Source of the DNA: CAVRIA01 sp963721115
Lineage (GTDB): Bacteria; Desulfobacterota; Binatia; HRBIN30; CADEER01
Assembly: GCA_963721115.1 (NCBI GenBank)
Contig: CAVRIA010000006.1
Coordinates: 744,001-808,000, forward strand
Length of the DNA: 64,000 nt
Reading direction: 5' to 3'
In this document: piece after piece, positions 53,093 through 62,469 of the stretch
Position numbering within the stretch: position 1 is the stretch's first letter
How the letters are laid out: each line of letters opens with the position of its first letter
Program-made: the position numbers and the translations under genes
Notes under the pieces: model-generated
The model's input: the letters and a program-made list of their open reading frames with translations, nothing else
What the model was told of the DNA's origin: nothing
Databases searched by the model: none

Positions 53093-53183
53093 TGGCGGAG
53101 AGGGCGGGATTTGAACCCGCGGTGCCCTTTTGGAGCACACACGCTTAGCAGGCGTGCGCCTTAGACCACTCGGCCACCTCTCC
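53093..53183 (-). tRNA. tRNA-Ser (anticodon GCU)
   Basis: The reverse strand gives GGAGAGG...CCTCTCC-like acceptor pairing, a long variable arm, the anticodon loop CTGCTAA (GCT) and an encoded CCA. The region 53184-53394 after it holds no gene I can support. Confidence 0.92.
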
Positions 53184-53394
53184 AGAATTGGGAGTCGAAC
53201 AGAATCCAAGTGGCTTTCTCTTATGCAAATGTGTCCGCAGTTGCAATCCGTGACGCAGGAGACGCCCGCCCCCCCACGCGGTCCGTGGTCTTGCGGCAGC
53301 GGTTCCACAGATGAGGCGACTCTTCCTCATCGAGAGCCCGGTGTTGGGCGGCTGCGTCTTGTGTCCCCGACCTTCGGCTGTTACTTCCCATGCG

Positions 53395-54795
53395 ATGCCC
53401 GCTCTCCCAGCTCGCCGCCAGGCCGTTCCGGCAGTTGGGATCCTCTTCCTCGCTGCGGTGCTCCTTGTTTGCAGGCCGGCGGCTGCTGCGTCGTACGGCG
53501 ATCGGGTACACGAGAAGGTGCTGCCCAACGGCCTGAAGCTGATCCTGTTGGAGGATCACAAGGCCCCGGTAGCGGTCTTCCAGATCTGGTACCGCGTCGG
53601 GTCGCGCAACGAGTCCCTCGGCCACACCGGGCTGTCCCACCTCATGGAGCACATGATGTTCAAAGGGACGCCGACGGTGGGTCCGGAGGCGTACAGCAGC
53701 ATCATTCAGCGCAACGGCGGGCAGACGAACGCCTTCACGGCGGAGGACGCGACGACCTATTTCGCCACCCTCGCCAGCGACCGCCTGGGGGTCGTGATCG
53801 GTCTCGAGTCGGATCGGATGGCGAACCTGATTCTCAGCGAGGACCAGTTCGTTCCCGAGCGCAACGTGGTCGAGGAGGAGCGTCGCCTGCGGACCGACAA
53901 CAACCCGGTGGCGGCGCTGTTCGAACAGCTGAACGCCACCGCCTACGTCGCGCATCCGTACGAGTTCCCGATCATCGGCTGGATGTCCGACATCGCCCAG
54001 GCGACGGTGCCAGACCTGGCGCGGCACTACCGTACCTACTACATTCCGAACAACGCCTTCATCGTCGCGGTCGGCGATTTCCAGAGCGAGGAGCTGACAA
54101 AGGAGATCGAGAAGGCATTCGGTGCGATCCCGTCCGGCGATCCGCCGCCCGCCGTGCGCAGCATCGAGCCCACCCAGAATGGCGAACGCCGGGTCGATCT
54201 GCAGCGCGAAGCACAGCTGCCGTTCGTCGTTCTGGCCTATCACGTGCCGAACCTGCACAGCCGCGACGCCGCGGCGCTCGAGGTGTTGTCCGAGGTTCTA
54301 TCGGGCGGCAAAAGCGCACGCGTCTATCATCAGCTGGTCTATGCCCAGCGCCTGGCGCGTCAGGCGGGGGCGAGCTACGATTACACCTCCGTTGATCCCG
54401 GCTTGTTCACTCTGTACGCGCAGCCGCTGCCGGGGAAGTCGGCGGGCGACGTCGAACGCGCCCTTGAGGCGGAGATCGAAAAGCTGGCGACGACGCCACC
54501 GGGATCGGAGGAGATCCAGAAGGCGAAGAACGGCCTGGAGGCGAGCTTCATCTTCGCCCAGGACTCGCTGTTCTACCAGGGGATGCTTCTCGGACAGTAC
54601 GAGGTCGCCGGCGACTGGCATCTGATCGATGACTACGTGCCGTCCGTGCGGGCGGTAACGGCGGAGGATCTCCTTCGCGTCGCGCGCTTCTATCTCGATC
54701 CCCAGAGCCGCACCGTGGCGACGCTGGTTCCCCTGCCGAGTGCCGGAGGGCGACCCACCACCGAAGAGGTGCCGCCGGAGGCCGTCGGCCGATGA
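53395..54795 (+). CDS. M16 family zinc metallopeptidase, catalytic subunit
   Basis: 466 residues from ATG 53395, chosen because it opens a signal peptide (AVPAVGILFLAAVLLVC...AAA). HLMEH is the inverted zinc motif HxxEH, with the distal glutamate in VVEEERRLR. The N-domain signature VGSRNES-GHTGLSH and the C-domain (about 230-440) match processing-peptidase/PqqL-like M16 proteins that act in the periplasm. An in-frame ATG at 53311 is possible but adds an unconserved stretch. It overlaps the next gene by 4 bp (ATGA), which lacks the zinc motif; the two probably form one enzyme. Confidence 0.93.
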   Translation: MPALPARRQAVPAVGILFLAAVLLVCRPAAAASYGDRVHEKVLPNGLKLILLEDHKAPVAVFQIWYRVGSRNESLGHTGLSHLMEHMMFKGTPTVGPEAYSSIIQRNGGQTNAFTAEDATTYFATLASDRLGVVIGLESDRMANLILSEDQFVPERNVVEEERRLRTDNNPVAALFEQLNATAYVAHPYEFPIIGWMSDIAQATVPDLARHYRTYYIPNNAFIVAVGDFQSEELTKEIEKAFGAIPSGDPPPAVRSIEPTQNGERRVDLQREAQLPFVVLAYHVPNLHSRDAAALEVLSEVLSGGKSARVYHQLVYAQRLARQAGASYDYTSVDPGLFTLYAQPLPGKSAGDVERALEAEIEKLATTPPGSEEIQKAKNGLEASFIFAQDSLFYQGMLLGQYEVAGDWHLIDDYVPSVRAVTAEDLLRVARFYLDPQSRTVATLVPLPSAGGRPTTEEVPPEAVGR

Positions 54796-56156
54796 CTCTC
54801 ATTCGATCGGCGATCGTCGGAGTCGCGAGCGTCCTTCTGATCGGGGGCGCAGCGGCAGCGCTCGGACCATCGGTTTCCACGGAGACCTTGCCGAACGGGG
54901 CGACGCTTCTGGTTTCCGAGCAGACCAACTTGCCGGTGGTTCTGGTCGGAATCCTCCTCGACGCCGGAGCGCGTCGCGACCCGTCCGGAAGAGCGGGGGT
55001 GGCGAACCTGACCGCAGACCTTCTGACCGAAGGGACGACCACGCGCAGCGCCGCCGAGATCAGTCAGGCGATCGACTTCGTCGGGGGATCGCTCGATTCG
55101 ACGGCGGACGCTGATTTCGCGGACATTTCCTTGCGTGTTCTGAAGAAGGACCTGGACGTCGGCCTGGGTCTCTTCGCGGACGTCCTGCTGCATCCCGCCT
55201 TCGCCGCTGATGAGCTTTCGCGGCGCAAGGAGGCCGTGTTGGCCTCCATCCGTGCCGAGCAGGACGATCCGAACCGGGTGGCGCAGAAGGCTTTCCGCGA
55301 AGCCCTGTTCGACGGCGAGCCCTACGGCTCCCCGGTCGAAGGGAACGAATCGACCGTGCCGCGCATCACGCGGGCCGACGTGCGGTCGTTCTACGAGCGC
55401 TACTACCGTCCCTCCGGCGCGGTCGTGGTCGTGGTCGGCGACATCACGGTGAGGGAGGCGCGAGAGCGAGTGCAGCGTGCCCTGGCGGACTGGGACGGGC
55501 CGCCGATCGCGCCGTTCCAGTACCCGCCCACCGGCGAATCGGTCGCCCGGACGGTTCGAATCGACAAGCCGGTCACCCAAGCCAGCATCATCCTCGGCCA
55601 GCGCGGCGTGGCGCGCGACAATCCCGACTGGGAAGCCCTGTCGGTCATGAACTACGTGCTCGGCGGCGGCGGCTTCTCTTCTCGACTGATGAACAGCATC
55701 CGCACCGAGGCGGGTCTCGCCTACTCGGTGGGCAGTGGGTTCAGCGTCGACAAGTCCCCCGGAAGCTTCCAGATCGTCATGCAGACGAAGAACGCCTCCA
55801 CTGCCGATGCGATTGCCCGCGCCCGTGCGGAGGTCGATCGCATCCGCACAGAACCCATCGGGGACGACGAGCTCGAGGAGGCCAAGAAGTATCTCACCGG
55901 CAGCTTCCCGCTCCGCTTGGACAGCGATGGGAAGATCGCGGGCTTTTTCTCCCAAGTGTGGTTCTACGGCCTGGGCCTGGACTACGCCGGTACGTATCTG
56001 CGCAAGGTCAACGCCGTGACGAAGGAGGATGTCCTGCGCGTGGCGCGCGAGTACCTCGATCCGAACCGCTTCCTCGAGGTCGTCGTCGCCGATCTTTCCC
56101 GGGCCGGCATCACCGCCCCGGCCGCCGAGGCGACACCTCCCCCCGCGCCGCAGTGA
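54792..56156 (+). CDS. M16 family peptidase-like protein, non-catalytic partner
   Basis: 454 residues with a signal peptide (IVGVASVLLIGGAAAAL). The M16 fold is clear (LPNGATLLVSEQTNLPVVLV, GGGGFSSRLMNSIRTEAGLA), but the HxxEH position reads NLTADLL, so zinc cannot bind. It retains the R/Y substrate-binding C-terminal pair region (LAYSVGSGF). This catalytic/non-catalytic arrangement resembles alpha/beta mitochondrial processing peptidase and many bacterial pairs. It is translationally coupled to the preceding gene. Confidence 0.92.
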   Translation: MTLIRSAIVGVASVLLIGGAAAALGPSVSTETLPNGATLLVSEQTNLPVVLVGILLDAGARRDPSGRAGVANLTADLLTEGTTTRSAAEISQAIDFVGGSLDSTADADFADISLRVLKKDLDVGLGLFADVLLHPAFAADELSRRKEAVLASIRAEQDDPNRVAQKAFREALFDGEPYGSPVEGNESTVPRITRADVRSFYERYYRPSGAVVVVVGDITVREARERVQRALADWDGPPIAPFQYPPTGESVARTVRIDKPVTQASIILGQRGVARDNPDWEALSVMNYVLGGGGFSSRLMNSIRTEAGLAYSVGSGFSVDKSPGSFQIVMQTKNASTADAIARARAEVDRIRTEPIGDDELEEAKKYLTGSFPLRLDSDGKIAGFFSQVWFYGLGLDYAGTYLRKVNAVTKEDVLRVAREYLDPNRFLEVVVADLSRAGITAPAAEATPPPAPQ

Positions 56157-56208
56157 GGCGGCAGGGGCGATCGCGTCGGGTTTGATGGTCACCGGGAGGG
56201 CGTGAGCG

Positions 56209-58059
56209 GTGAAATCGAACTCCCGGACGGGCAAGCGAGGGCCGGGAACGCGTCGAAAGACACCCCCAGCGACGTCCTTGACAGCTCTTCCCGTCCCGGG
56301 CTGGCCTCGCTTCGCTCCGCTCCTGGTCGGTCTGCTGGCTTTTCTGGTCTATGCCAACAGCCTGGGCAACGGGTTCGTCTGGGACGATCCGATCATCCTG
56401 AGCAGACAATTGGTCGTCTTCCGCTCCGCGGGAGACGTTCTGCTCCCGCCGCGCGGAATTCCGCAGTTCAGTCCCGATTACTACCGCCCGCTCACCGTTG
56501 CGTCGTACCTGCTCGATCGCGCTCTCGGCGGTGGCGGGCCGTTCGCCTATCACCTCTCCGTCGTTCTGGCGCACGCGCTTGCCGCCGCTCTCGTCTGCGT
56601 TCTCGCGGGACAGCTCCTCGGTGTGGGCACGGCGGCAGCGTTCGGAGCCCTGCTCGCCGGAGTCGTTTTCGCGGTGCACCCGATCCACACCGAGTCCGTC
56701 GCCTGGGCAGCGGGCCGCTCCGACGTGTTCGCCACTTGCTTCCTCGTCGCCGCCCTGATCGTCCATCGCGCCGGCTCGTGGTCCTGGAGGCGCAGCGCGG
56801 GCACCGGGATGCTTGCCGCCGCAGCGCTAGGCGCCAAGGAAAACGCGGTGGCGCTCTATCCTCTGCTGTTGCTGTCGGATGTGCTTGTGCCGCCTACCGA
56901 TCTGCCGCGCCGGCTTCGCCCGGGCGACTGGTTGCGCCGCTACGCCGGACCACTGGCCGTGGCCGCCGTCTACGTCATGCTGCGCCGCGCTGCGCTCGGC
57001 GAGTTCGTCGGTTCCGCACCGGGCGAGAAGCTGAGCAGTGTCGAACCTGGGGCCCTGCTCGCAGCCGTCGGTGTGTATGCCGGCAAGCTCGTCTGGCCGC
57101 TGGGGCTCGATCCGTACATCGACCATCTTCCGTCGAGCATCGGCTTGCGGGTCGCCGTGGTGGCGATGCTCCTGGCTTCCCTCGCCGGCGCGGTCTGGTG
57201 GTGGCGAGCGCGCCGCGGCGTTCCCCTGTTCTGTCTCCTCTGGATGGCACTAACGTTGGCTCCGTCGTTGACCATCCTGTGGAAGATTCCGGATACGCCG
57301 GTGGCCGAGCGCTACCTCTACCTTCCATCGGTTGGCTTCTGTCTGATGATCGGATACGGCGCGATGCGCGCCTGGGCCGCCGCACCCGAGCGCTGGCGCA
57401 CCGTTCTCGCCGCGAGCGGCGTGGTCGTGATTCTGCTCGGCACCCATGCAACGATCCGGCGCAATCCGGTCTGGCACGACGACGTCGCTCTCTGGGCGGA
57501 CGCCGCGAGCAAGAGCCATCGATCCGGCATGCCCCTGCGTAGCCTGGGGGCCGCATACCAGAAAAGGGGACGACTCGGCGAGGCGCGGCGGGCGTTCGAG
57601 GGCGCGCTGGAGCGGCAAAACTCGCCGCGCGGGCTTCAGATCGTGCTCAACAACCTGGGTACGCTGGCGATGGGCGATCACGACTACGCCGCGGCGCAGC
57701 GCTATTACGAGAAGGCGCTGCGGGCGAATCCGCAGGGCGCGGATACGCTCTTCAACCTCGGCTTGGCCATTCTCTATCGGGGAGAACGGTCTCCGGACGC
57801 CGCCAAAAGGGCGCTCGACTACTTTCTACGCGCGCGCCAGCTCAGTCGCCTGGACGGCGACATCGAGGCGGCGCTCGGGCAGGCGTACGTCATCATCGGG
57901 GACGAGCAGCGTGCGGCGGGGCACTTCCGTCGTGCCCTCGAGCTCGGCGTCGCACCGGTTACCGCCGACAGCGTCAGGGGCTATCTGGCGAAGATCGAGT
58001 CTTCCGCGACGGGAGGGGAAGGGCGACCGGCCGAAGTGAAGCGCGGAGGTGCGCCGTGA
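56209..58059 (+). CDS. TMTC-like multi-pass membrane protein with TPR domain
   Basis: 616 residues with a GTG start. A basic N-terminus is followed by about ten membrane helices; FVWDDP near the first loop carries the acidic pair typical of GT-C glycosyltransferase-fold and DUF1736/TMTC proteins, and HPIHTESVAWAAGRSDV is the conserved luminal block. From about residue 445, three to four TPR repeats occur (LGAAYQKRGRLGEARRAFE, LNNLGTLAMGDHDYAAAQRYY). Such proteins are linked to surface glycosylation, but neither donor nor acceptor is known here. It lies 52 bp after the M16 pair and precedes a lipoprotein gene, perhaps in one operon. Confidence 0.85.
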   Translation: MKSNSRTGKRGPGTRRKTPPATSLTALPVPGWPRFAPLLVGLLAFLVYANSLGNGFVWDDPIILSRQLVVFRSAGDVLLPPRGIPQFSPDYYRPLTVASYLLDRALGGGGPFAYHLSVVLAHALAAALVCVLAGQLLGVGTAAAFGALLAGVVFAVHPIHTESVAWAAGRSDVFATCFLVAALIVHRAGSWSWRRSAGTGMLAAAALGAKENAVALYPLLLLSDVLVPPTDLPRRLRPGDWLRRYAGPLAVAAVYVMLRRAALGEFVGSAPGEKLSSVEPGALLAAVGVYAGKLVWPLGLDPYIDHLPSSIGLRVAVVAMLLASLAGAVWWWRARRGVPLFCLLWMALTLAPSLTILWKIPDTPVAERYLYLPSVGFCLMIGYGAMRAWAAAPERWRTVLAASGVVVILLGTHATIRRNPVWHDDVALWADAASKSHRSGMPLRSLGAAYQKRGRLGEARRAFEGALERQNSPRGLQIVLNNLGTLAMGDHDYAAAQRYYEKALRANPQGADTLFNLGLAILYRGERSPDAAKRALDYFLRARQLSRLDGDIEAALGQAYVIIGDEQRAAGHFRRALELGVAPVTADSVRGYLAKIESSATGGEGRPAEVKRGGAP

Positions 58060-58099
58060 CACTCCGCCGAGAGCTAGGACGAGAGAGGAGGGGAAACGA

Positions 58100-58522
58100 A
58101 TGAAGACGGTCTGGAGAGGGCTGCTGATCGCCGCTGCCGCCGCCGGCATTGCGGGCTGCGCTACAGCGAAACCCACGGGCGGGGCCGCGCCGGCGGGAGG
58201 CCTGGTGATTCGAATGACGGACGTGCAAGTCACCGGTCAGGTCGCGAAGGTGCGCGGCAAGGTGAAGAATACGTACGATCAGACGGTGCAGGGGATCCGC
58301 TATCTGGTGCAGCTGTGGGAGACGACGGGGGACGAGCCGCGCCTTCTCGACACCTACCAGCACGAGGTCGATACGACGGTGGCGTCGGGCGAGTCGAAGA
58401 CGATGAGCCTCGACATCGACAGCCCGTATCTGGCGCGCGAGGACCCGACGCGATTCACCATCGAGGCGACTCCGAAAAAGCTCGGACGGCACGATCTGCC
58501 GCCACCGGAGGGCTGGAAGTGA
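58100..58522 (+). CDS. Small lipoprotein with FxLYD-like domain
   Basis: 140 residues. MKTVWRGLLIAAAAAGIAGC carries a lipobox (AGC at 18-20), so Cys20 should be lipidated. The remainder, with VRGKVKNTYDQTVQGIRYLV and repeated beta strands, resembles FxLYD-type modules. The function is unknown. It converges with the DUF4149 gene, leaving 17 bp. Confidence 0.75.
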   Translation: MKTVWRGLLIAAAAAGIAGCATAKPTGGAAPAGGLVIRMTDVQVTGQVAKVRGKVKNTYDQTVQGIRYLVQLWETTGDEPRLLDTYQHEVDTTVASGESKTMSLDIDSPYLAREDPTRFTIEATPKKLGRHDLPPPEGWK

Positions 58523-58539
58523 ACGTCGCCGCCCGAAGC

Positions 58540-58965
58540 TCACCGCGTCGCGACGGCCGCCATCGCTAGGATGAGCATGGCGAGAACGGTCGTGTTCAGC
58601 ATGACCGAGGCGCCGTGTAGGCGCTGGTCGACCGGCGGCGGAGGATCCCCTTGCGGGCGTCTCATGCGCGGCAGCAGAAAGCGTTGCGCGGCGATCGTGC
58701 AGAGCAGGGAGACGACCACCGGGAAGGCGAGGCGCACGCGCTCCCCGAAGGGCAGGGTCGGGCTGGAGGGGGCGAGCGAGACCGCTGCCAGGGCCGTCAG
58801 GCCACAGACGAGGCCGATCGCGTAGTAGCGCGGGAAGAGTCGGTGCAACAGGTCGCTGGCACGACCGCTGAGCGCGTCGAGGATCGTCGGCAGGACGACG
58901 TAGGAGAAGCTGACGACAGTGCCCAACCACACGCCGACGGCAGTGGCGAAGACGAAGCGGCCCAT
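58540..58965 (-). CDS. DUF4149 family inner-membrane protein
   Basis: 141 residues from ATG 58965. Four hydrophobic helices; FATAVGVWLGTVVSFSYVVLP and LFPRYYAIGLVCGL are the DUF4149 core. The function of the family is unknown. It lies 77 bp downstream of ald on the same strand and may be co-transcribed. Weak start context means a slightly longer N-terminus is possible. Confidence 0.78.
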   Translation of the reverse strand: MGRFVFATAVGVWLGTVVSFSYVVLPTILDALSGRASDLLHRLFPRYYAIGLVCGLTALAAVSLAPSSPTLPFGERVRLAFPVVVSLLCTIAAQRFLLPRMRRPQGDPPPPVDQRLHGASVMLNTTVLAMLILAMAAVATR

Positions 58966-59042
58966 TCGCCCGACTCTGTCAGCCTCGCGGCCGGCCGGCA
59001 AGAGCGCGTCGTCTTCCCGCGCCGACGGGCGCGGCCATTGCC

Positions 59043-60152
59043 TCAGAGCGTCTCCTCTACCGCCACGTGCTCCAGGCCGAAAGCGTCGGCGACACCTCGG
59101 TGGGCGACTCGGCCGCCGATCGTGTTGACGGCTCGGCGCAGGGCGGGATCGTCGGCGAGTGCCCGCTTCAGCCCCTTGTCGGCGATGGCGAGGGCGTACT
59201 GGAAGGTCGAGTTGGTCAACGCGTAGGTCGAGGTGTGGGGCACGATTGCCGGCATGTTGGTCACGGCGTAATGGACGACGCCCTCTTCGACGTAGATGGG
59301 GCGATCGTGGGTCGTCGGATGCGAGGTCTCGATGCAGCCTCCCTGATCGATCGAGATGTCGACGATCGCCGAGCCGGTCCGCATCTTCCGCACCAACTTG
59401 CGGGAGATCAGGCGCGGCGCCCTGGCGCCGGCGATCAGAACAGAGCCGATCACCAGATCGGCGCTGCTCACCTCCTCCTCGACGTTGATCCGGTTGGACA
59501 TGAGCGTCGTAACGTGCCCGCCGAGGATGTCGTGGAGGTAGCGCATGCGGGCCGGGTTCTGCTCGATGACGCTGACGTGAGCGCCGATGGCCACCGCGAT
59601 CCGGCAGGCACTGCTGCCTGCGATGCCGGCGCCGAGAATGACCACCTTGCCCGGACGCACGCCGGAGGCGCCGCTCAGGAGGACACCGCTCCCCCCGTTC
59701 TGCGCCTCCAGACACCACCCCCCGACCTGCACGGACAGACGTCCCGCGATCTCGCTCATCGGCGCCAGAAGCGGCAGCGACCCGTCATCGAGCTGCAACG
59801 TCTCGTAGCCGAGCGCGGTCACTTTGCGGCTCAGCAGCTGTTGCGTGAGTTCCTTGCCGCTTGCCAGATGCAGGTAGGTGAAGAGGATCGAATCGGAGCG
59901 CAGGTAGGCGTACTCCGACTTCAGTGGTTCCTTGACCTTCAGGATCATCTCGGACCGCCGCCAGACGTCGCGCGTCGAGGCGATCTGCGCTCCCGCCCCG
60001 CGGAAGGTCCGGTCCGGTATGCCGCTGCCGACCCCGGCGCCGCGCTCGACTAGGACGCGGTGCCCGTGCGAGGCCAACGCGGCGACCCCGCTCGGCGTGA
60101 TCGCGACGCGCTTCTCTTCGGACTTGATCTCCTTGGGGATCCCTACGATCAT
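59043..60152 (-). CDS. ald: Alanine dehydrogenase
   Basis: 369 residues. MIVGIPKEIKSEEKRVAITP, LKVKEPL with the substrate lysine, YLHLASGKELT with the catalytic histidine and the NAD Rossmann VVILGAGIAGSSACRIAV identify L-alanine dehydrogenase, which interconverts alanine and pyruvate plus ammonium with NAD. Length and motifs are canonical. It is divergent from folD across a 265-bp spacer. Linking pyruvate and nitrogen, it complements the NifJ pathway in function but not in position. Confidence 0.95.
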   Translation of the reverse strand: MIVGIPKEIKSEEKRVAITPSGVAALASHGHRVLVERGAGVGSGIPDRTFRGAGAQIASTRDVWRRSEMILKVKEPLKSEYAYLRSDSILFTYLHLASGKELTQQLLSRKVTALGYETLQLDDGSLPLLAPMSEIAGRLSVQVGGWCLEAQNGGSGVLLSGASGVRPGKVVILGAGIAGSSACRIAVAIGAHVSVIEQNPARMRYLHDILGGHVTTLMSNRINVEEEVSSADLVIGSVLIAGARAPRLISRKLVRKMRTGSAIVDISIDQGGCIETSHPTTHDRPIYVEEGVVHYAVTNMPAIVPHTSTYALTNSTFQYALAIADKGLKRALADDPALRRAVNTIGGRVAHRGVADAFGLEHVAVEETL

Positions 60153-60338
60153 CTCTCTCCCCTGCTCGAGAAGTCGATTCTGCCACTCGACGCGCGCGAA
60201 CGGCGCCCCGGGAATGCACGCCGGCCATCCCGTATGGCGCATATAGCAAAAACCGGCCGCGAGCCACTGCCGGGCCCTCGCGGACGGACCACCGGCGTGC
60301 ACTGGCGCCGTCCGTGAGAAAGCGATAGCAGATCTCAT

Positions 60339-60381
60339 GCAGGCGGCGGCCCCCCGGGTCGCTTCGCTCGCGGCCGCCTGC
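60339..60381. repeat. 9-bp inverted repeat in the ald-folD spacer
   Basis: GCAGGCGGC (60339-60347) and GCCGCCTGC (60373-60381) are exact reverse complements around a GC-rich 25-nt loop, 36 bp before the folD ATG. The spacer 60153-60417 holds no supported gene. A possible extended -10 for ald (TGCTATATG on the minus strand, 60240-60248) is weak. Confidence 0.4.
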
Positions 60382-60417
60382 TGGCGCGGCGGCACGCCCG
60401 ATAATGCGGAGGCGAAC

Positions 60418-61284
60418 ATGGCGGAGATCATCGACGGCAAGGCCGTGGCGGAAGCCGTACGCGCCGAGGTGCGGGCGGAGGTGGCGGAGTTCCACGCCAA
60501 ATTCCAGATCGCTCCGGGGTTGGCGACGGTCCTCGTCGGCGACGACAAGGCCTCGGCGACGTACGTGCGCAGCAAGCGCAAAGCCTGTGCCGACCTCGGC
60601 ATGGAGTCCTTTGCCCATGAGCTGCCGGCGCACGTCGCGCAGGACGAGCTGCTTGCCCTCGTGCGCGAGCTCAACGCGCGCCGCGAGGTGCACGGCATCC
60701 TGGTGCAGCTTCCCTTGCCGGCGGCGATCGACGCGGCGACGGTGCTCGACGCGATCGATCCCAGCAAGGACGCCGACGGCCTCCATCCGGCCAATCAGGC
60801 GCGTCTGATCATGGGGCAGGCGGGACTGCGGCCCTGTACCCCACTCGGGATCATGCGCCTGCTGGATCACACCGGCGTCGAGCTGAAGGGGGCGCGCGCC
60901 GTGGTGATCGGTCGCAGTAACCTGGTCGGCAAGCCGGTGTCCTTCCTGCTCCTGGAGCGCCATGCGACGGTGACGATCTGTCACTCGCGGACCCGCGCGC
61001 TGGAGGAAGAGGTCGCGCGCGCTGAGGTGCTGGTCGCGGCGATCGGCCGCGCCGAGCACGTGCGAGGCGCATGGGTGCGCCCCGGAGCGGTGGTCGTCGA
61101 CGTGGGGACGAACCGCAACGCCGAGGGCCGACTCGTCGGTGACGTCGAGTTCGCGGTCGCCCGCGAACGCGCTTCGTTCATCACCCCGGTGCCGGGCGGG
61201 GTCGGACCGATGACCGTCGCCATGTTGATGAAGAACACGGCCGCCGCCGCGCGCGCGCAGGAAACCGCACGGTTGCGGCACTGA
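60418..61284 (+). CDS. folD: Bifunctional methylene-tetrahydrofolate dehydrogenase / methenyl-THF cyclohydrolase
   Basis: 288 residues from ATG 60418 (MAEIIDGKAVAE). SATYVRSKRKAC with the catalytic lysine, VQLPLP, DADGLHPANQ, PCTPLGIMRLL and the dinucleotide site VVIGRSNLVGKP are all present. FolD interconverts 5,10-methylene-THF and 10-formyl-THF. It heads folD-gcvT-gcvH-gcvPA, matching the methylene-THF produced by glycine cleavage to its use. Confidence 0.97.
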   Translation: MAEIIDGKAVAEAVRAEVRAEVAEFHAKFQIAPGLATVLVGDDKASATYVRSKRKACADLGMESFAHELPAHVAQDELLALVRELNARREVHGILVQLPLPAAIDAATVLDAIDPSKDADGLHPANQARLIMGQAGLRPCTPLGIMRLLDHTGVELKGARAVVIGRSNLVGKPVSFLLLERHATVTICHSRTRALEEEVARAEVLVAAIGRAEHVRGAWVRPGAVVVDVGTNRNAEGRLVGDVEFAVARERASFITPVPGGVGPMTVAMLMKNTAAAARAQETARLRH

Positions 61285-61301
61285 GCCGGTTGACGGAACG
61301 G

Positions 61302-62420
61302 ATGATGAGACGGACTCCTCTGTACGACAGGCACCGCGCCCTGGGCGCCCGTATGGTGGACTTCGCCGGCTGGGAGATGCCGGTCCAGTACACCGGCATC
61401 CTCGACGAACACCACGCCGTGCGCCGCCGCGCCGGGCTGTTCGACGTCAGCCACATGGGCGAGATCGAGGTGCGGGGCAGTGGGGCATTGGCGGCTTGTC
61501 AAAGGGTGACCCCGAACGACGTGGCCCGCCTGGCGGACGGCGGCGCCCAGTACACGCTCCTCCTGCTACCGAGCGGCGGCATCGTCGACGACGTCATTGT
61601 GTACCGCCGCGCCGCCGACCGCTTCCTGTTCTGCGTCAACGCCTCGAATCGGGAGCGCGACCTCGAGCACCTGCGCGAGCACGTTCGCGACGCCGAGGTG
61701 GTGGACCGCAGCGACGAGTACGGGCTCCTCGCCCTGCAGGGACCCCGCGCCACCGCGGTCCTCGCCGCTCTGGTCGACGTTGCGCTCGGCGACGTGCCGC
61801 GCTTCAGCTTCGCCGCCGGGCGAGTGGCCGGGTACGAGGCCGTCGTCGCTCACACGGGATACACCGGCGAGGACGGATGGGAGATCTACTGCAAGGCGGA
61901 GGAGACGCCGCCCGTCTGGGACGAGATCCTGTCAGCGGGAGCGAAAGAGGGGGTGGCCCCGGCGGGACTGGGAGCGCGGGACACCCTCCGCCTGGAGGCG
62001 GCGCTGCCTCTCTACGGGCACGAGCTCAACACGGACACCACCCCGCTCGAGGCAGGCCTGGGATGGGTGGTTCGCATGGGCAAGGGCGAGTTCGTCGGGC
62101 GTGCGGCAATACAGCGGCAGCTCGCCGAGGGAGTGCGGCAGCGGCTGGTCGGTCTGGCGCTGGTGGAGCCTGGGGTTCCGCGGGTAGACTACCGGATCCT
62201 CCGCGACGGCGACCCAGTGGGCGTCGTGACCAGCGGAACGCGCTCGCCGACGCTTGGAAAGGGCATCGCACTCGGCTATGTGAACGCGGTTGCGGCGGCG
62301 ATGGGCTCGCCGCTCGCCGTGGAGATTCGCAACCGCGCCGTCGGGGCGGAGGTGGTGCCTCTGCCCTTCTATCGGCGCGGGCGCGACGATGGGCAAACGG
62401 CGGCGGCACCTGAGGGCTGA
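61302..62420 (+). CDS. gcvT: Glycine cleavage system T protein (aminomethyltransferase)
   Basis: 372 residues from ATG 61302; a TTG at 61290 is in frame but less likely. RTPLYDRHRALGARMVDFAG, GLFDVSHMGEIEV, YGLLALQGPRA and GYTGEDGWEIY are GcvT signatures. The enzyme transfers the methylene group from lipoyl-H protein to tetrahydrofolate and releases ammonia. It lies 17 bp after folD. Confidence 0.96.
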   Translation: MMRRTPLYDRHRALGARMVDFAGWEMPVQYTGILDEHHAVRRRAGLFDVSHMGEIEVRGSGALAACQRVTPNDVARLADGGAQYTLLLLPSGGIVDDVIVYRRAADRFLFCVNASNRERDLEHLREHVRDAEVVDRSDEYGLLALQGPRATAVLAALVDVALGDVPRFSFAAGRVAGYEAVVAHTGYTGEDGWEIYCKAEETPPVWDEILSAGAKEGVAPAGLGARDTLRLEAALPLYGHELNTDTTPLEAGLGWVVRMGKGEFVGRAAIQRQLAEGVRQRLVGLALVEPGVPRVDYRILRDGDPVGVVTSGTRSPTLGKGIALGYVNAVAAAMGSPLAVEIRNRAVGAEVVPLPFYRRGRDDGQTAAAPEG

Positions 62421-62469
62421 CGGCGGAGGCCCCGGTCATCCGGTTCGACAACACGACAAGGAGAGGGAG

